Assembly (NCBI GenBank): GCA_945873955.1
Contig: CAMCFA010000028.1
Span: 1 to 32,092 of the forward strand
Direction of reading: 5' to 3'
Length of the DNA stretch: 32,092 nucleotides
Source of the DNA: an uncultured Clostridia bacterium
GTDB lineage: Bacteria; Bacillota; Clostridia; Oscillospirales; Ruminococcaceae
Each line of letters begins with the position of its first letter. Within the stretch, counting starts at the first letter, position 1. This document shows, piece after piece, positions 7,656 through 16,504 of this stretch. Below the pieces are notes generated by a model. That model ran no database searches. It saw only the letters and a program-made list of their open reading frames with translations, and had not been told where the DNA came from. The translations under genes were made by a program, and so were the position numbers.

Positions 7656-9464
7656 ATGAAAATCAAACTTGCCAAATATGTATCTGAGTTTATGGTGAAA
7701 AACGGAATAAAGGACGTTTTTACCGTTACAGGCGGCGGAGCAATGCACCTGAACGACGCAATCGGACATCAGGATGGTCTGCACTCCACCTATAATCATC
7801 ACGAGCAGGCCTGCGCCATAGCTGCCGAGGGATATGCGCGTATATCCAACGAAATCGCTCTGGTATGCGTTACCAGTGGTCCGGGAGGAACAAATGCCAT
7901 AACAGGAGTACTTGGAGGCTGGCTTGATTCCATTCCCATGTTTATAATCTCCGGTCAGGTAAAGCGTGAGACAACCTTGTGGAGCACCGATTTACCGTTA
8001 AGACAGCTAGGCGACCAGGAATACAATATCATTGATTCTGTCAGACCTATGACCAAGTATGCAGTCATGGTGACAGACCCCTTATCAATAAGATATCACC
8101 TTGAGAAAGCGTTGTACCTTGCCAAAAACGGACGTCCCGGACCCGTGTGGCTGGATATCCCCCTTGACGTCCAGGCGGCTGTTATAGAAACCGATGATCT
8201 AAAACCCTTTGACAGCACCGAATGTGACCTGATTGAAAACCCAGGATATAACGAGGAGCTTACTTCCACCATACTTAGAAAAATAAAGGAAGCAAAGCGA
8301 CCGGTTATCCTTGCGGGAACGGGAATACGCTTGGCAGACGCCTACGAGGAATTCCTGGAATGCGTGGACAAACTGCATATCCCCGTGGTCACCGCCTGGA
8401 ACAATCACGACCTTCTCTGGAACGACCACCCCTGTTTCTGCGGAAAGCCCGGAACCGTGGGCACAAGAGGTGGAAACTTTGTGGTATCAAACTGCGATCT
8501 GCTGATAACACTTGGCTGTAGAATGAACATAAGAATTATCAGCTATAATAAGCTGGGCTTTGCTAAGGACGCATATAAAATAATGGTGGATATCGACGAA
8601 AACGAGCTGAAAAAGCCCACCATAAAAATAGATATGCCGATACACGCAAATGTCAGGGATGTTCTTAAATCAATAAACAGGTCTGATTATCAGGCAGACA
8701 GCGCCGACCATAAAAGATGGCTGGAATGGTGCAAAAGCATTGACGCAAAATACCCTGCAACCCGCCCGGAGTTTTATGACGATGCAGAGTACATGAACCC
8801 CTACGCATTTATGAGCGAGGCATTTAAGGCTTTTGAGGAAGATGAAAAAATCGTATGTGGAAACGGATCTGCCTGCGTTATGTCTTTTCAGGCTGCCGAA
8901 ACCAAAAGGGGTCAGCGACTCTTTACAAACTCGGGATGCGCGGCAATGGGTTATGGCTTCCCCGCTGCTGTGGGCGTGTGCGTTCAGCAGAATGGCAAAA
9001 GAGTTGTCTGCATCGACGGCGACGGAAGCTTTCAGATGAATATTCAGGAGCTTCAGACAGTGGTCTATAACAACCTGAATATGAAGATAATTTACCTAAA
9101 TAATAACGGATATCATTCAATCAGACAGACCCAGACAAATCTCTTCAAAGGACAGCCACTGGTGGGCGTTTGTGTGGGAAATGGTCTGAGCTTCCCAGAC
9201 ACGGAGAAGATTGCCTACGCATACGGTATTCCATTTGTGCGCATAACCGATATAAAAACAGCCAGAGCGCAGATTGAGAGCATACTTAAAACCGACGGTC
9301 CCGTTATGTGCGAGGCGGTAGTTGACCCGCACCAGAATTTTGAGCCGAAGCTGTCGTCTAAGGTGCTTGAGGACGGAAGGATTGTGTCTCCCGATTTGGA
9401 CGATATGTTCCCGTTCCTTCCTAAAGAAGAATACGAACAGAACAAAAGAATAGATTTGATTTGA
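7656..9464 (+). CDS. ThDP-dependent enzyme, acetolactate synthase-like (YerE-type candidate)
   Basis: A 602-residue three-domain thiamine diphosphate enzyme: N-terminal PYR domain with the catalytic Glu50 (HHEQACAIAAEG), a central domain at about 190-330, and a C-terminal PP domain with the ThDP/Mg motif GDGS (455-458) ending in NN about 27 residues later. Next to rfbFGH this matches the idea of YerE, which transfers a decarboxylated 2-oxo acid (acetyl from pyruvate) to C4 of CDP-4-keto-3,6-dideoxyglucose in yersiniose synthesis. Here the donor may be the aldolase product. The start at 7656 gives proper spacing from AAAGGGA; ATG 7650 is too close. A housekeeping acetolactate synthase is less likely because no ilvN or ilvC neighbours occur. 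Confidence 0.8.
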   Translation: MKIKLAKYVSEFMVKNGIKDVFTVTGGGAMHLNDAIGHQDGLHSTYNHHEQACAIAAEGYARISNEIALVCVTSGPGGTNAITGVLGGWLDSIPMFIISGQVKRETTLWSTDLPLRQLGDQEYNIIDSVRPMTKYAVMVTDPLSIRYHLEKALYLAKNGRPGPVWLDIPLDVQAAVIETDDLKPFDSTECDLIENPGYNEELTSTILRKIKEAKRPVILAGTGIRLADAYEEFLECVDKLHIPVVTAWNNHDLLWNDHPCFCGKPGTVGTRGGNFVVSNCDLLITLGCRMNIRIISYNKLGFAKDAYKIMVDIDENELKKPTIKIDMPIHANVRDVLKSINRSDYQADSADHKRWLEWCKSIDAKYPATRPEFYDDAEYMNPYAFMSEAFKAFEEDEKIVCGNGSACVMSFQAAETKRGQRLFTNSGCAAMGYGFPAAVGVCVQQNGKRVVCIDGDGSFQMNIQELQTVVYNNLNMKIIYLNNNGYHSIRQTQTNLFKGQPLVGVCVGNGLSFPDTEKIAYAYGIPFVRITDIKTARAQIESILKTDGPVMCEAVVDPHQNFEPKLSSKVLEDGRIVSPDLDDMFPFLPKEEYEQNKRIDLI

Positions 9465-9480
9465 GCTTGGAGTAACAAAT

Positions 9481-10389
9481 ATGAAAACTGCCGTAATCAC
9501 CGGTCCCACCGGAGCCATAGGTACAGCCCTCTGCGCGAAGCTGATAAAAGAGGGCGTAAAGGTATACGCCGTATGCCGGAGAGACAGTACCAGAACAGAC
9601 AGGCTGCCTGAGGGTGCAGAGCTGGTCTTCTGTGGTCTTGACGAGCTTTCGGAGCTTTCCGGAAAAATCGACCATGCAGATGTGTTCTATCACTTCGCCT
9701 GGGCACACACAATAGGCGCAGGGCGAAACGATATGTATTCCCAAACGGATAACATAAGATATACCCTTGACGCCGTAAAAGCGGCAAAGGCGCTGGGCTG
9801 CGAGTGCTTCGTGGGCGCAGGCAGTCAGGCAGAATACGGGCGTCACAGTGGGCCGCTTACGCCCGATACACCCTGTTTCCCGGAGAACGGCTACGGTATG
9901 GCAAAGCTCTGCGCAGGTCAGATGAGCAGAGAAATGTGCGGCGAGTACGGAATACGCCATGTGTGGGCGCGTATACTAAGCGTATATGGACCCTACGACG
10001 GGGAAAAAACGATGATTACTTCCGTTATCCGCTCACTGCTGAACGGAGAGGAACCCCCTCTCACAGAGGGCGGTCAGATGTGGGACTACCTTTTCTCCGG
10101 TGACGCCGCAGAGGCGCTTTATCTTATGTGGTTAAAAGGTAAAAACGGTTCTGTGTACCCTTTGGGAAGCGGAACGGTAAGATCCCTTAGAGAATATATC
10201 GAAATCCTGCGGGACGCTATTGACCCTAGCCTTACGCTTGGCTTCGGAAAAATACCCTACGGCAAGCGTCAGGTAATGTACCTCGGCGCGGATATGTCAA
10301 AAGTGTCGGAGGATTTGGGATTTAAACCCTCCCGCAGCTTTGAGGACGGCATAAAAGCCACTATAGATTACATAAAAGCAAACAGGTGA
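9481..10389 (+). CDS. NAD(P)-dependent epimerase/dehydratase-family reductase
   Basis: A 302-residue extended SDR. The Rossmann motif is GPTGAIG at about residues 8-14; the catalytic pair is Tyr138/Lys142 in GYGMAK; SVYGPYDGE and the C-terminal GFKPSRSFEDGI are typical of nucleotide-sugar SDRs. It directly follows the ThDP enzyme (GGAG 8 nt before the ATG). A reductase such as YerF would be expected there to reduce the keto group of the newly attached side chain or C4. Epimerase or 4-ketoreductase action on CDP-4-keto-3,6-dideoxyglucose is an alternative. The next gene begins within 3 nt of its stop. Confidence 0.8.
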   Translation: MKTAVITGPTGAIGTALCAKLIKEGVKVYAVCRRDSTRTDRLPEGAELVFCGLDELSELSGKIDHADVFYHFAWAHTIGAGRNDMYSQTDNIRYTLDAVKAAKALGCECFVGAGSQAEYGRHSGPLTPDTPCFPENGYGMAKLCAGQMSREMCGEYGIRHVWARILSVYGPYDGEKTMITSVIRSLLNGEEPPLTEGGQMWDYLFSGDAAEALYLMWLKGKNGSVYPLGSGTVRSLREYIEILRDAIDPSLTLGFGKIPYGKRQVMYLGADMSKVSEDLGFKPSRSFEDGIKATIDYIKANR

Positions 10390-10391
10390 TT

Positions 10392-11348
10392 ATGATGAAG
10401 AAAATTAGCGTTATGGTTCCCACATACAATGAGGAGGAAAATGTAGTTCCTCTTTCTGAGGCAATCATTGAACAGCTTGAAGCGCTGCCCCAGTATGATT
10501 ATGAGCTTGTTTTTATAGACAACGACTCCAAGGACTCAACACGGGAAAAGCTTGAAATGCTCTGTAAGGGCAATCCTAAGATAAAGGCAATATTCAACGC
10601 AAAGAATTTCGGGCAGTTCAATTCTCCCTTTTATGGAATGCTCCAGACAACCGGCGACTGCACAATATGTATGTGCGCAGATTTTCAGGACCCCGTGGAA
10701 ATGATACCCAGGTTTATCCATGAATGGGAAGAGGGCTATAAGATAGTAACAGGTATAAAAACCACCAGCAAGGAAAACCCTATAATGCGGTTTTTGCGCA
10801 CCTGCTATTACAAGGTAATCAAAAAGATGTCCGACGTTGAGCAGATAGAGCATTTCACCGGTTTCGGACTGTATGACAAATCCTTTATAAATGTTCTGCG
10901 AGAACTTGATGACCCAATGCCTTTTTTGCGTGGAATTGTTGCTGAGCTGGGATTCAGACGAAAGGATTTGCCATATGAGCAGCAGAAAAGGCGCGCCGGA
11001 AAAACCAGCAACAACTGGTATCGCCTGTATGACGCCGCTATGCTGAGTTTCACGTCATATACAAAGGTGGGAATGCGCATTGCGACAATAATAGGGTTTA
11101 TTATCGCGTTTTTCAGCATTGCAATAGGTTTTGTATATCTTGTGCTGAAACTTATCTATTGGGACAGTTTCGCAATGGGCAATGCGCCAATGCTCATAGG
11201 AATGTTTATGCTGGGCGGAATACAGCTTTTCTTCATCGGTCTGCTGGGCGAATATGTGCTGAACATTAACTCAAGAATGATGAAGCGCCCCCTTGTGATA
11301 GAAGAACGCAGACTGAATTTTGAGGAGAAAACTCCGATTAAATTATAG
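10392..11348 (+). CDS. GT2 polyprenyl-phosphate glycosyltransferase (DPM1/GtrB-like)
   Basis: A 318-residue family-2 glycosyltransferase that probably charges undecaprenyl phosphate with a sugar on the cytosolic face. It has VPTYNEEENV at the start, the ADFQDP metal/nucleotide motif near residue 97, and two C-terminal membrane helices (about 235-260 and 270-295). This is the layout of GtrB and bacterial dolichol-phosphate-mannose-synthase relatives. Start at ATG 10392 (10395 also possible; a GTG at 10386 overlaps the previous stop). Its natural partners in the locus are the GtrA-like protein at 25178 and the GT-C proteins at 22889 and 25655. Donor could be any nucleotide sugar made here. Confidence 0.88.
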   Translation: MMKKISVMVPTYNEEENVVPLSEAIIEQLEALPQYDYELVFIDNDSKDSTREKLEMLCKGNPKIKAIFNAKNFGQFNSPFYGMLQTTGDCTICMCADFQDPVEMIPRFIHEWEEGYKIVTGIKTTSKENPIMRFLRTCYYKVIKKMSDVEQIEHFTGFGLYDKSFINVLRELDDPMPFLRGIVAELGFRRKDLPYEQQKRRAGKTSNNWYRLYDAAMLSFTSYTKVGMRIATIIGFIIAFFSIAIGFVYLVLKLIYWDSFAMGNAPMLIGMFMLGGIQLFFIGLLGEYVLNINSRMMKRPLVIEERRLNFEEKTPIKL

Positions 11349-11364
11349 TGAAAGGCGATATTTG

Positions 11365-12435
11365 ATGAAAACCACAGCAGTAATTATGGCAGGCGGACGA
11401 GGCGAGAGATTTTGGCCCAAAAGCCGCGTAGAGCGCCCAAAGCAGTTTCTTTCCCTCACCAGTGACGGCAGAACTATGATACAAAAAACGGTGGACAGGC
11501 TTGAGAGCCTCGTGCAGCCGGAGGATATTTTTGTAGTCACCAACGAAAGCTACGCGGGGCTTGTAAAGGAACAGCTTGCGCAGATACCGGGCGAAAATAT
11601 CCTGCTTGAGCCTGCCGCCAGAAATACTGCTCCCTGCATAGGACTTGCAGCAGCGGTCATCAGAAAGAAGTATGGGGACGCCATTATGATGGTGCTTCCT
11701 TCCGACCACCTGATAAAATTCAATCAGATGTTTGTTGACACCCTGAAAACCGCGATAAGCGCCGCTGAAAAGGGCTCGGGACTGGTTACTATAGGTATCA
11801 CCCCAACCTACCCTGAAACGGGCTACGGCTATATCCATTTCGGCGACGGCAGCGGACAACCGGGCGTGTATAACGTAAGGCGGTTCGTGGAAAAGCCAAA
11901 CATAGAGCTGGCAAAGGAATACTACAACTCCGGAGAATACCTCTGGAACAGTGGTATGTTCGTGTGGAAGGCGTCCTCCATTGTTACAAATCTGAAAAAG
12001 CACCTTCCCGATATGACTGAGGGTATGCAGAGGATATACGACGCGGCAGGCACCGAATCTTTCAGAGAAATCGTGGCGGAGGAATTTCCGAAATTCCGCT
12101 CGGAGTCCATTGATTTCGGCGTAATGGAGAAAGCGTCGGAGGTTTACACCATTCCCGGAAATTTCGGATGGGACGATGTTGGAAGCTGGCTCGCTCTTGA
12201 GAGAATCAACAGAACCAACGAATACGGCAATATGATACAGGGCGACGTTATCTGCATTAATACCAGCAACACAATTGTCTGCGGCGGAAAAAAACTTATC
12301 GCCACAGTGGGTGTTGAAAACCTCGTGGTGGTGGATACCGATGACGCACTGCTTATCTGCGCCAAGGACAGCACTCAGGATGTGAAAAAGGTTATAGAGA
12401 ATCTGAAAATCTGCAACAGAAACGAGTTGGTTTGA
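11365..12435 (+). CDS. manC: Mannose-1-phosphate guanylyltransferase
   Basis: Makes GDP-mannose from GTP and mannose-1-phosphate. The 356-residue enzyme shows the signature GGRGERFWPKSR with PKQF just after, then PSDH, FVEKP and the WNSGMF segment. It lacks the C-terminal phosphomannose isomerase domain of bifunctional ManC/AlgA enzymes, so it is the short form. The start at 11365 follows GAAAGGCG by 8 nt. It begins the GDP-sugar half of the operon and supplies gmd. Confidence 0.93.
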   Translation: MKTTAVIMAGGRGERFWPKSRVERPKQFLSLTSDGRTMIQKTVDRLESLVQPEDIFVVTNESYAGLVKEQLAQIPGENILLEPAARNTAPCIGLAAAVIRKKYGDAIMMVLPSDHLIKFNQMFVDTLKTAISAAEKGSGLVTIGITPTYPETGYGYIHFGDGSGQPGVYNVRRFVEKPNIELAKEYYNSGEYLWNSGMFVWKASSIVTNLKKHLPDMTEGMQRIYDAAGTESFREIVAEEFPKFRSESIDFGVMEKASEVYTIPGNFGWDDVGSWLALERINRTNEYGNMIQGDVICINTSNTIVCGGKKLIATVGVENLVVVDTDDALLICAKDSTQDVKKVIENLKICNRNELV

Positions 12436-12436
12436 T

Positions 12437-13591
12437 GTGAAAATTGCCGTAAACATTCAGCCTATACTCGGTGCGGGGAAGTCAGGGATAGGCTTTTATC
12501 AGCAGGGGCTTCTGAAGGCGCTTGTCGATATGGACGATAGGGACGACTTTATCCTGCAGTATTTCGACCTCAAAAGACGGCATAAAAACCCCGCCGCGCA
12601 GTTCGGAAAATCCTGCGTTTCCAACGAACCATGCAGGTGGTTCAGTTTTTCTCTTTATCATCTGATAGAGGTGTTCCTGCCTGTGCCATACAGGCTGTTT
12701 TTTAAAAGCAGCCCCGATGTGACCATGTTCTTCAATTATTACCTTCCCCCCTTTGCAGGAGGGAAAAAGGTGCTTGTGGTATACGATACCGTATTAAAGG
12801 ACTGCCCCGAGACAATGAGCTTTAAAACGAGAACCATGCTCAAACTCACCCTAAAGCGCTCCATAAAACGTGCGGATAAGATAGTAACTATATCTCAGTT
12901 CAGCAAAAATCAAATAATAAAGCACTATAATGTGGCTCCCGAGGATATTGTTATAATCCCCTGCGCCGCAGATAGTAAAAGGTTCTTCCCCGTTTCCGAC
13001 AGGGAAGAACTGCGTCAACAACTCTGTCCAAAATACGGAATAGACGGGAAATACTACTTGTATCTGGGAACACTGGAGCCGAGAAAGAATATTTCGCGGC
13101 TGGTTGAGGCATACGACAAGGCAGTGAAAAAGTGCGCCAATCTCCCTCTGCTTGTGATAGCGGGAGGAAAGGGCTGGCTGTATGAGGAGATATTCAGGCG
13201 GGTCGAGGAACTGGGGCTTTCCCGTAGAGTGGTGTTTACGGGCTATGTAGATGACAGCGATGTGCCGCTGCTGATGAACGGAGCAGAGGCGTTCTGTTTT
13301 CCGTCCCTCTATGAGGGATTCGGAATGCCGCCCCTTGAGGCGATGTGCTGCGGCGTACCCGTTATTGTATCGAATACGTCCTCGCTGCCCGAGGTGACGG
13401 GAGACTGCGGTATCTCCGTTGACCCGTACAGCACCGATGAAATCGCAGAAGCGCTCATCAAAATGACCGACAGGGAATTTAACGAGGCACAAAGAATAAA
13501 GAGCGTCGAAAGGGCAAAAATTTTTTCGTGGGAGAAAAGCGCCGAGCTGCTGAAAAGCCTTGCAGAGGAGCTTATAAAGGAGCAGGAATAG
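12437..13591 (+). CDS. Glycosyltransferase family 4
   Basis: A 384-residue GT-B enzyme starting at a GTG only 1 nt after the manC stop, so probably translationally coupled. C-terminal signature EGFGMPPLEAM, preceded by YLGTLEPRKN, which is characteristic of mannosyl- and rhamnosyl-transferases of the GT4 type. Similar in layout to the minus-strand GT4 at 563-1621. Given its position between manC and gmd it may use GDP-mannose or GDP-rhamnose, but this is inference from context. Confidence 0.88.
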   Translation: MKIAVNIQPILGAGKSGIGFYQQGLLKALVDMDDRDDFILQYFDLKRRHKNPAAQFGKSCVSNEPCRWFSFSLYHLIEVFLPVPYRLFFKSSPDVTMFFNYYLPPFAGGKKVLVVYDTVLKDCPETMSFKTRTMLKLTLKRSIKRADKIVTISQFSKNQIIKHYNVAPEDIVIIPCAADSKRFFPVSDREELRQQLCPKYGIDGKYYLYLGTLEPRKNISRLVEAYDKAVKKCANLPLLVIAGGKGWLYEEIFRRVEELGLSRRVVFTGYVDDSDVPLLMNGAEAFCFPSLYEGFGMPPLEAMCCGVPVIVSNTSSLPEVTGDCGISVDPYSTDEIAEALIKMTDREFNEAQRIKSVERAKIFSWEKSAELLKSLAEELIKEQE

Positions 13592-13668
13592 GCGCAGCCG
13601 CGAACAGTAAGAACGAGCCGACAGCACCAAAAGGCTCATCCAATAATGCGAAAACAGGAGGAATAAAT

Positions 13669-14721
13669 ATGAAAAGAGCACTTATTACAGGAGTAACAGG
13701 TCAGGACGGCTCTTATCTTGCCGAACTTCTGCTCGAAAAGGGCTATAAGGTATACGGCCTTGTAAGAAGAAAGTCCCGCCTTGATTTCGGCAACCTCGAG
13801 GGGCTGCCCGCAAAGGAAAAGATAAACTTCATCTTCGGCGATATCACCGATATGGCAGCTATGATTAACGCTATAAAAGAGGCTCAGCCCGACGAGGTGT
13901 ATAACCTCGCCGCACAGTCCTTTGTTGCACAGTCCTTCAGGGAGCCTGTCGCAAGCGCAAACATCACGGGTGTTGCTGCGGCGAATATCCTCGAGGCAAT
14001 CCGTACCGTAAAGCCCGACGCAAAATACTATCAGGCAAGCACCTCCGAGATGTTTGGCGGCTGCATAGAGGACCAGGGGGAGAATTTTGACGGATATACC
14101 GAGAAATCCTTCTTCCACCCCAGAAGCCCCTACGGTGTAGCAAAACTCTACGCTCACTGGATAACAAGAAATTACCGTGAGGGATATAATATGTTCGCCT
14201 GCTCCGGTATTCTGTTCAACCACGAGAGCGAACGCAGAGGTCATGAGTTCGTCACCAGAAAAATCACCGACGCAGCAGCAAGAATAAGCCTGGGCGTACA
14301 GGAGTGTCTGGAGCTTGGCAACATGGACGCAAAGCGCGACTGGGGTCACTCTAAGGATTATGTGAGAGCAATGTGGCTCATGCTTCAGCAGGATAAGCCG
14401 GAGGATTATGTTATCGCCTCCCACGAGACCCATACCGTAAGAGAGTTCGTGGAGCTTTCCTTTAAGGCTCTGGGTATTGACGTAAAATGGAGCGGAGAGG
14501 GCGTAAACGAGGTTGGAACCGACGCCGCGACAGGCAAAGTAATCGTTAAGATAAATCCTAAGTTCTACCGCCCCGCAGAGGTTGACCTGCTCCTCGGCAA
14601 TCCCGCAAAGGCAGAAAATGAGCTTGGCTGGAAGCGCGAGGTGTCTTTCCCCATGCTGGTTGAGGGAATGGTGAAGAACGACCTCGAGCTTGTACAAAAA
14701 GAACTCGCAAATTCCCGATAA
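13669..14721 (+). CDS. gmd: GDP-mannose 4,6-dehydratase
   Basis: Converts GDP-mannose to GDP-4-keto-6-deoxymannose. The 350-residue SDR has GVTGQDGSYLAELLLEKGY at the N-terminus (Gmd hallmark), the SEMFGG active-site stretch, Tyr155/Lys159 in SPYGVAKLYAHW, and NHESERRG with FVTRKI, all strongly Gmd-specific. The start at 13669 has AGGAGG 7 nt upstream, the best ribosome site in the operon, which suggests high expression. An upstream in-frame extension exists but is not family-like. Confidence 0.96.
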   Translation: MKRALITGVTGQDGSYLAELLLEKGYKVYGLVRRKSRLDFGNLEGLPAKEKINFIFGDITDMAAMINAIKEAQPDEVYNLAAQSFVAQSFREPVASANITGVAAANILEAIRTVKPDAKYYQASTSEMFGGCIEDQGENFDGYTEKSFFHPRSPYGVAKLYAHWITRNYREGYNMFACSGILFNHESERRGHEFVTRKITDAAARISLGVQECLELGNMDAKRDWGHSKDYVRAMWLMLQQDKPEDYVIASHETHTVREFVELSFKALGIDVKWSGEGVNEVGTDAATGKVIVKINPKFYRPAEVDLLLGNPAKAENELGWKREVSFPMLVEGMVKNDLELVQKELANSR

Positions 14722-14736
14722 GCAGGGAACGAAACT

Positions 14737-15699
14737 ATGAAAGCATTGATAATCGGTGCGGGCGGCTTTGTGGGCGGATACCTTATCAGCGAGCTTTGCT
14801 CAGGAGAATGGGAAGTATGCGCCACAAAGCTCCCCCATGAAAGAATTAGCATATTCAGCGGCAGAGAGGTTTCATACAGCACGGCAGATTTAGATATACT
14901 GGACGAAAACGCCATAAGAGAAGTGCTGAACAGCTATAAGCCGGACTGCATTTTTCATCTTGCGGCACAAAGCTCAGTAGCTCTCTCCTGGAAAAAACCC
15001 GCCCTTACTGCGGACATCAACATCAAGGGGTGCATAAATCTCCTTGAGGCTGTCAGAACCGCGGAACTTTCCCCGAGGATTCTTTTCATAGGCTCAAGCG
15101 AGGAATACGGCTATGCCGCCAACCGTCCCGAGCCTGTGGACGAGACGGTAAAACCCGAGCCGGCAAACATTTACGCAATAACAAAACTCACCCAGAATAT
15201 GATAGGGGAGCTTTACTGTAAGGCATACGGTATGGATATCATATCCGTGAGAGCTTTCAATCACATAGGCCCCGGTCAGCTTCCGCAGTTCGTTGTGGCT
15301 GATTTCTGCAAACAGGCAGCCGAGATATCCATGGGTAAGCGTGAGCCTGTTATATATGTGGGGAACCTTTCCGCGAAGCGGGATTTCACCGATGTGCGGG
15401 ATATAGTAAGGGCTTACGCCATGCTGTCCGAAAAGGGAAAAAGCGGAGAAACCTACAACGTGGGCAGCGGACGCGCTGTAACAATACAGTCCGTGCTTCT
15501 TAAAATAATAGAGCTGTCGGGTGCGGAGATAAGGGTGGAAACAGACAAGGAGCGCTTTCGCCCCGTTGACGTGCCCTTTATCGAGGCAGATGTGACAAAG
15601 CTGAAAAAAGATACGGGCTGGGAGCCGAAAATAGGACTGACAACAGCGCTCAGCAGTATTATCGAATACTGGAGGAGCTGTCCGGAGATAAAAAAATGA
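14737..15699 (+). CDS. rmd: GDP-6-deoxy-4-keto-D-mannose reductase (GDP-D-rhamnose synthesis)
   Basis: A 320-residue extended SDR with GAGGFVGGYL at the N-terminus, GSSEEYG, catalytic Tyr146/Lys150 (IYAITKL), and SVRAFNHIGPGQ, RDFTDVRDIVRAY. This pattern fits Rmd, which reduces the Gmd product to GDP-D-rhamnose, rather than GDP-fucose synthase, whose N-terminus and length differ. It lies 15 nt after gmd and overlaps wzm by ATGA. The manC-gmd-rmd-wzm-wzt order recalls D-rhamnan (A-band/common antigen, S-layer glycan) loci. A 4-epimerising reductase giving GDP-6-deoxytalose is the alternative. Confidence 0.85.
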   Translation: MKALIIGAGGFVGGYLISELCSGEWEVCATKLPHERISIFSGREVSYSTADLDILDENAIREVLNSYKPDCIFHLAAQSSVALSWKKPALTADINIKGCINLLEAVRTAELSPRILFIGSSEEYGYAANRPEPVDETVKPEPANIYAITKLTQNMIGELYCKAYGMDIISVRAFNHIGPGQLPQFVVADFCKQAAEISMGKREPVIYVGNLSAKRDFTDVRDIVRAYAMLSEKGKSGETYNVGSGRAVTIQSVLLKIIELSGAEIRVETDKERFRPVDVPFIEADVTKLKKDTGWEPKIGLTTALSSIIEYWRSCPEIKK

Positions 15700-16475
15700 C
15701 TGTGTTTCGAGAACTGATAAACTACCGCCAGATGATAGTGAGCCTTGTAAAGAAGGACCTTCGGGGAAGGTATAAAGGCTCTGTGCTGGGATTTCTGTGG
15801 ACCTTTATAAATCCGCTGCTGCAATTGGCGGTCTACTCCATAGTGTTCTCCACCATAATGAGAGTGGTGGATACCGATAAATATTACCTGTTTCTTTTCG
15901 TGGCTCTGATACCATGGATATTCTTTTCCTCCTCGGTGTCGGGCGGAGCTGGCTCTATCCTTGCTAATAAGGATATGGTCACAAAGATTTACTTTCCGCG
16001 AGAGGTTTTGCCGATAGCATATGTTACAAGCTGCTTTGTAAATATGCTTTTTTGCTTTATAGTGATATTTGCGGTGCTTATCATCTCGGGAACAGGCATA
16101 AATCCCGTAGCCCTGCTTTATCTTCCTGTTGTAATGATAACAGAGTATGTTCTCGCCCTCGGAATAACCATGATAACGTCCTCTGTGACGGTTTTTTTCA
16201 GAGACTTGGAGCATATTCTCGGAATAGTCATGATGGCATGGATGTACCTTACCCCCATAATGTACACGCCGGATATGGTACCCGAACAATTCAGGACGCT
16301 GTTTGAGCTTAACCCTATGTGCAGTATTATCGTTGCATACAGGGATATTCTGTACTACAAGCAGACACCTGATATGACCTCGGTTCTATGCTCGGCAGCT
16401 ATAGGGATAATTATGCTCGCGGCAGGCTTTATAATATTCGGGCGGTTAAAGAAAAGATTTGCGGAATCATTGTGA
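15696..16475 (+). CDS. wzm: ABC-2 polysaccharide exporter, membrane subunit
   Basis: A 259-residue integral membrane protein with about six helices. The conserved cytoplasmic N-terminus KKDLRGRYKGSVLGFLW is typical of Wzm/TagG/RfbA-type permeases. It would dimerise and pair with Wzt to export a lipid-linked glycan that has been fully polymerised inside the cell. The start overlaps the rmd stop by 4 nt, and the stop is followed by wzt after 29 nt (or overlapped, if wzt starts at GTG 16472). Confidence 0.93.
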   Translation: MTVFRELINYRQMIVSLVKKDLRGRYKGSVLGFLWTFINPLLQLAVYSIVFSTIMRVVDTDKYYLFLFVALIPWIFFSSSVSGGAGSILANKDMVTKIYFPREVLPIAYVTSCFVNMLFCFIVIFAVLIISGTGINPVALLYLPVVMITEYVLALGITMITSSVTVFFRDLEHILGIVMMAWMYLTPIMYTPDMVPEQFRTLFELNPMCSIIVAYRDILYYKQTPDMTSVLCSAAIGIIMLAAGFIIFGRLKKRFAESL

Positions 16476-16504
16476 TTCCTCCGACAGAGGAAAAGAGTGA
16501 AGGA

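Noticed and set aside
7656-9464. Housekeeping acetolactate synthase (ilvB)
   Set aside because: No ilvN, ilvC or other branched-chain amino acid genes nearby; neighbours are CDP-sugar genes. Not fully excluded biochemically.
11338-12456. Long minus-strand open frame opposite manC
   Set aside because: It is the antisense of a strongly recognised manC, has no ribosome site or family motif, and is explained by codon bias of the real gene.
13636-14697. 353-codon minus-strand open frame opposite gmd
   Set aside because: Cysteine- and histidine-rich shadow sequence opposite a textbook gmd gene; no initiation signal.
14737-15699. GDP-L-fucose synthase (fcl)
   Set aside because: The N-terminal pattern and overall motifs are Rmd-like and lack the typical Fcl start; a reductase giving GDP-D-rhamnose fits better.
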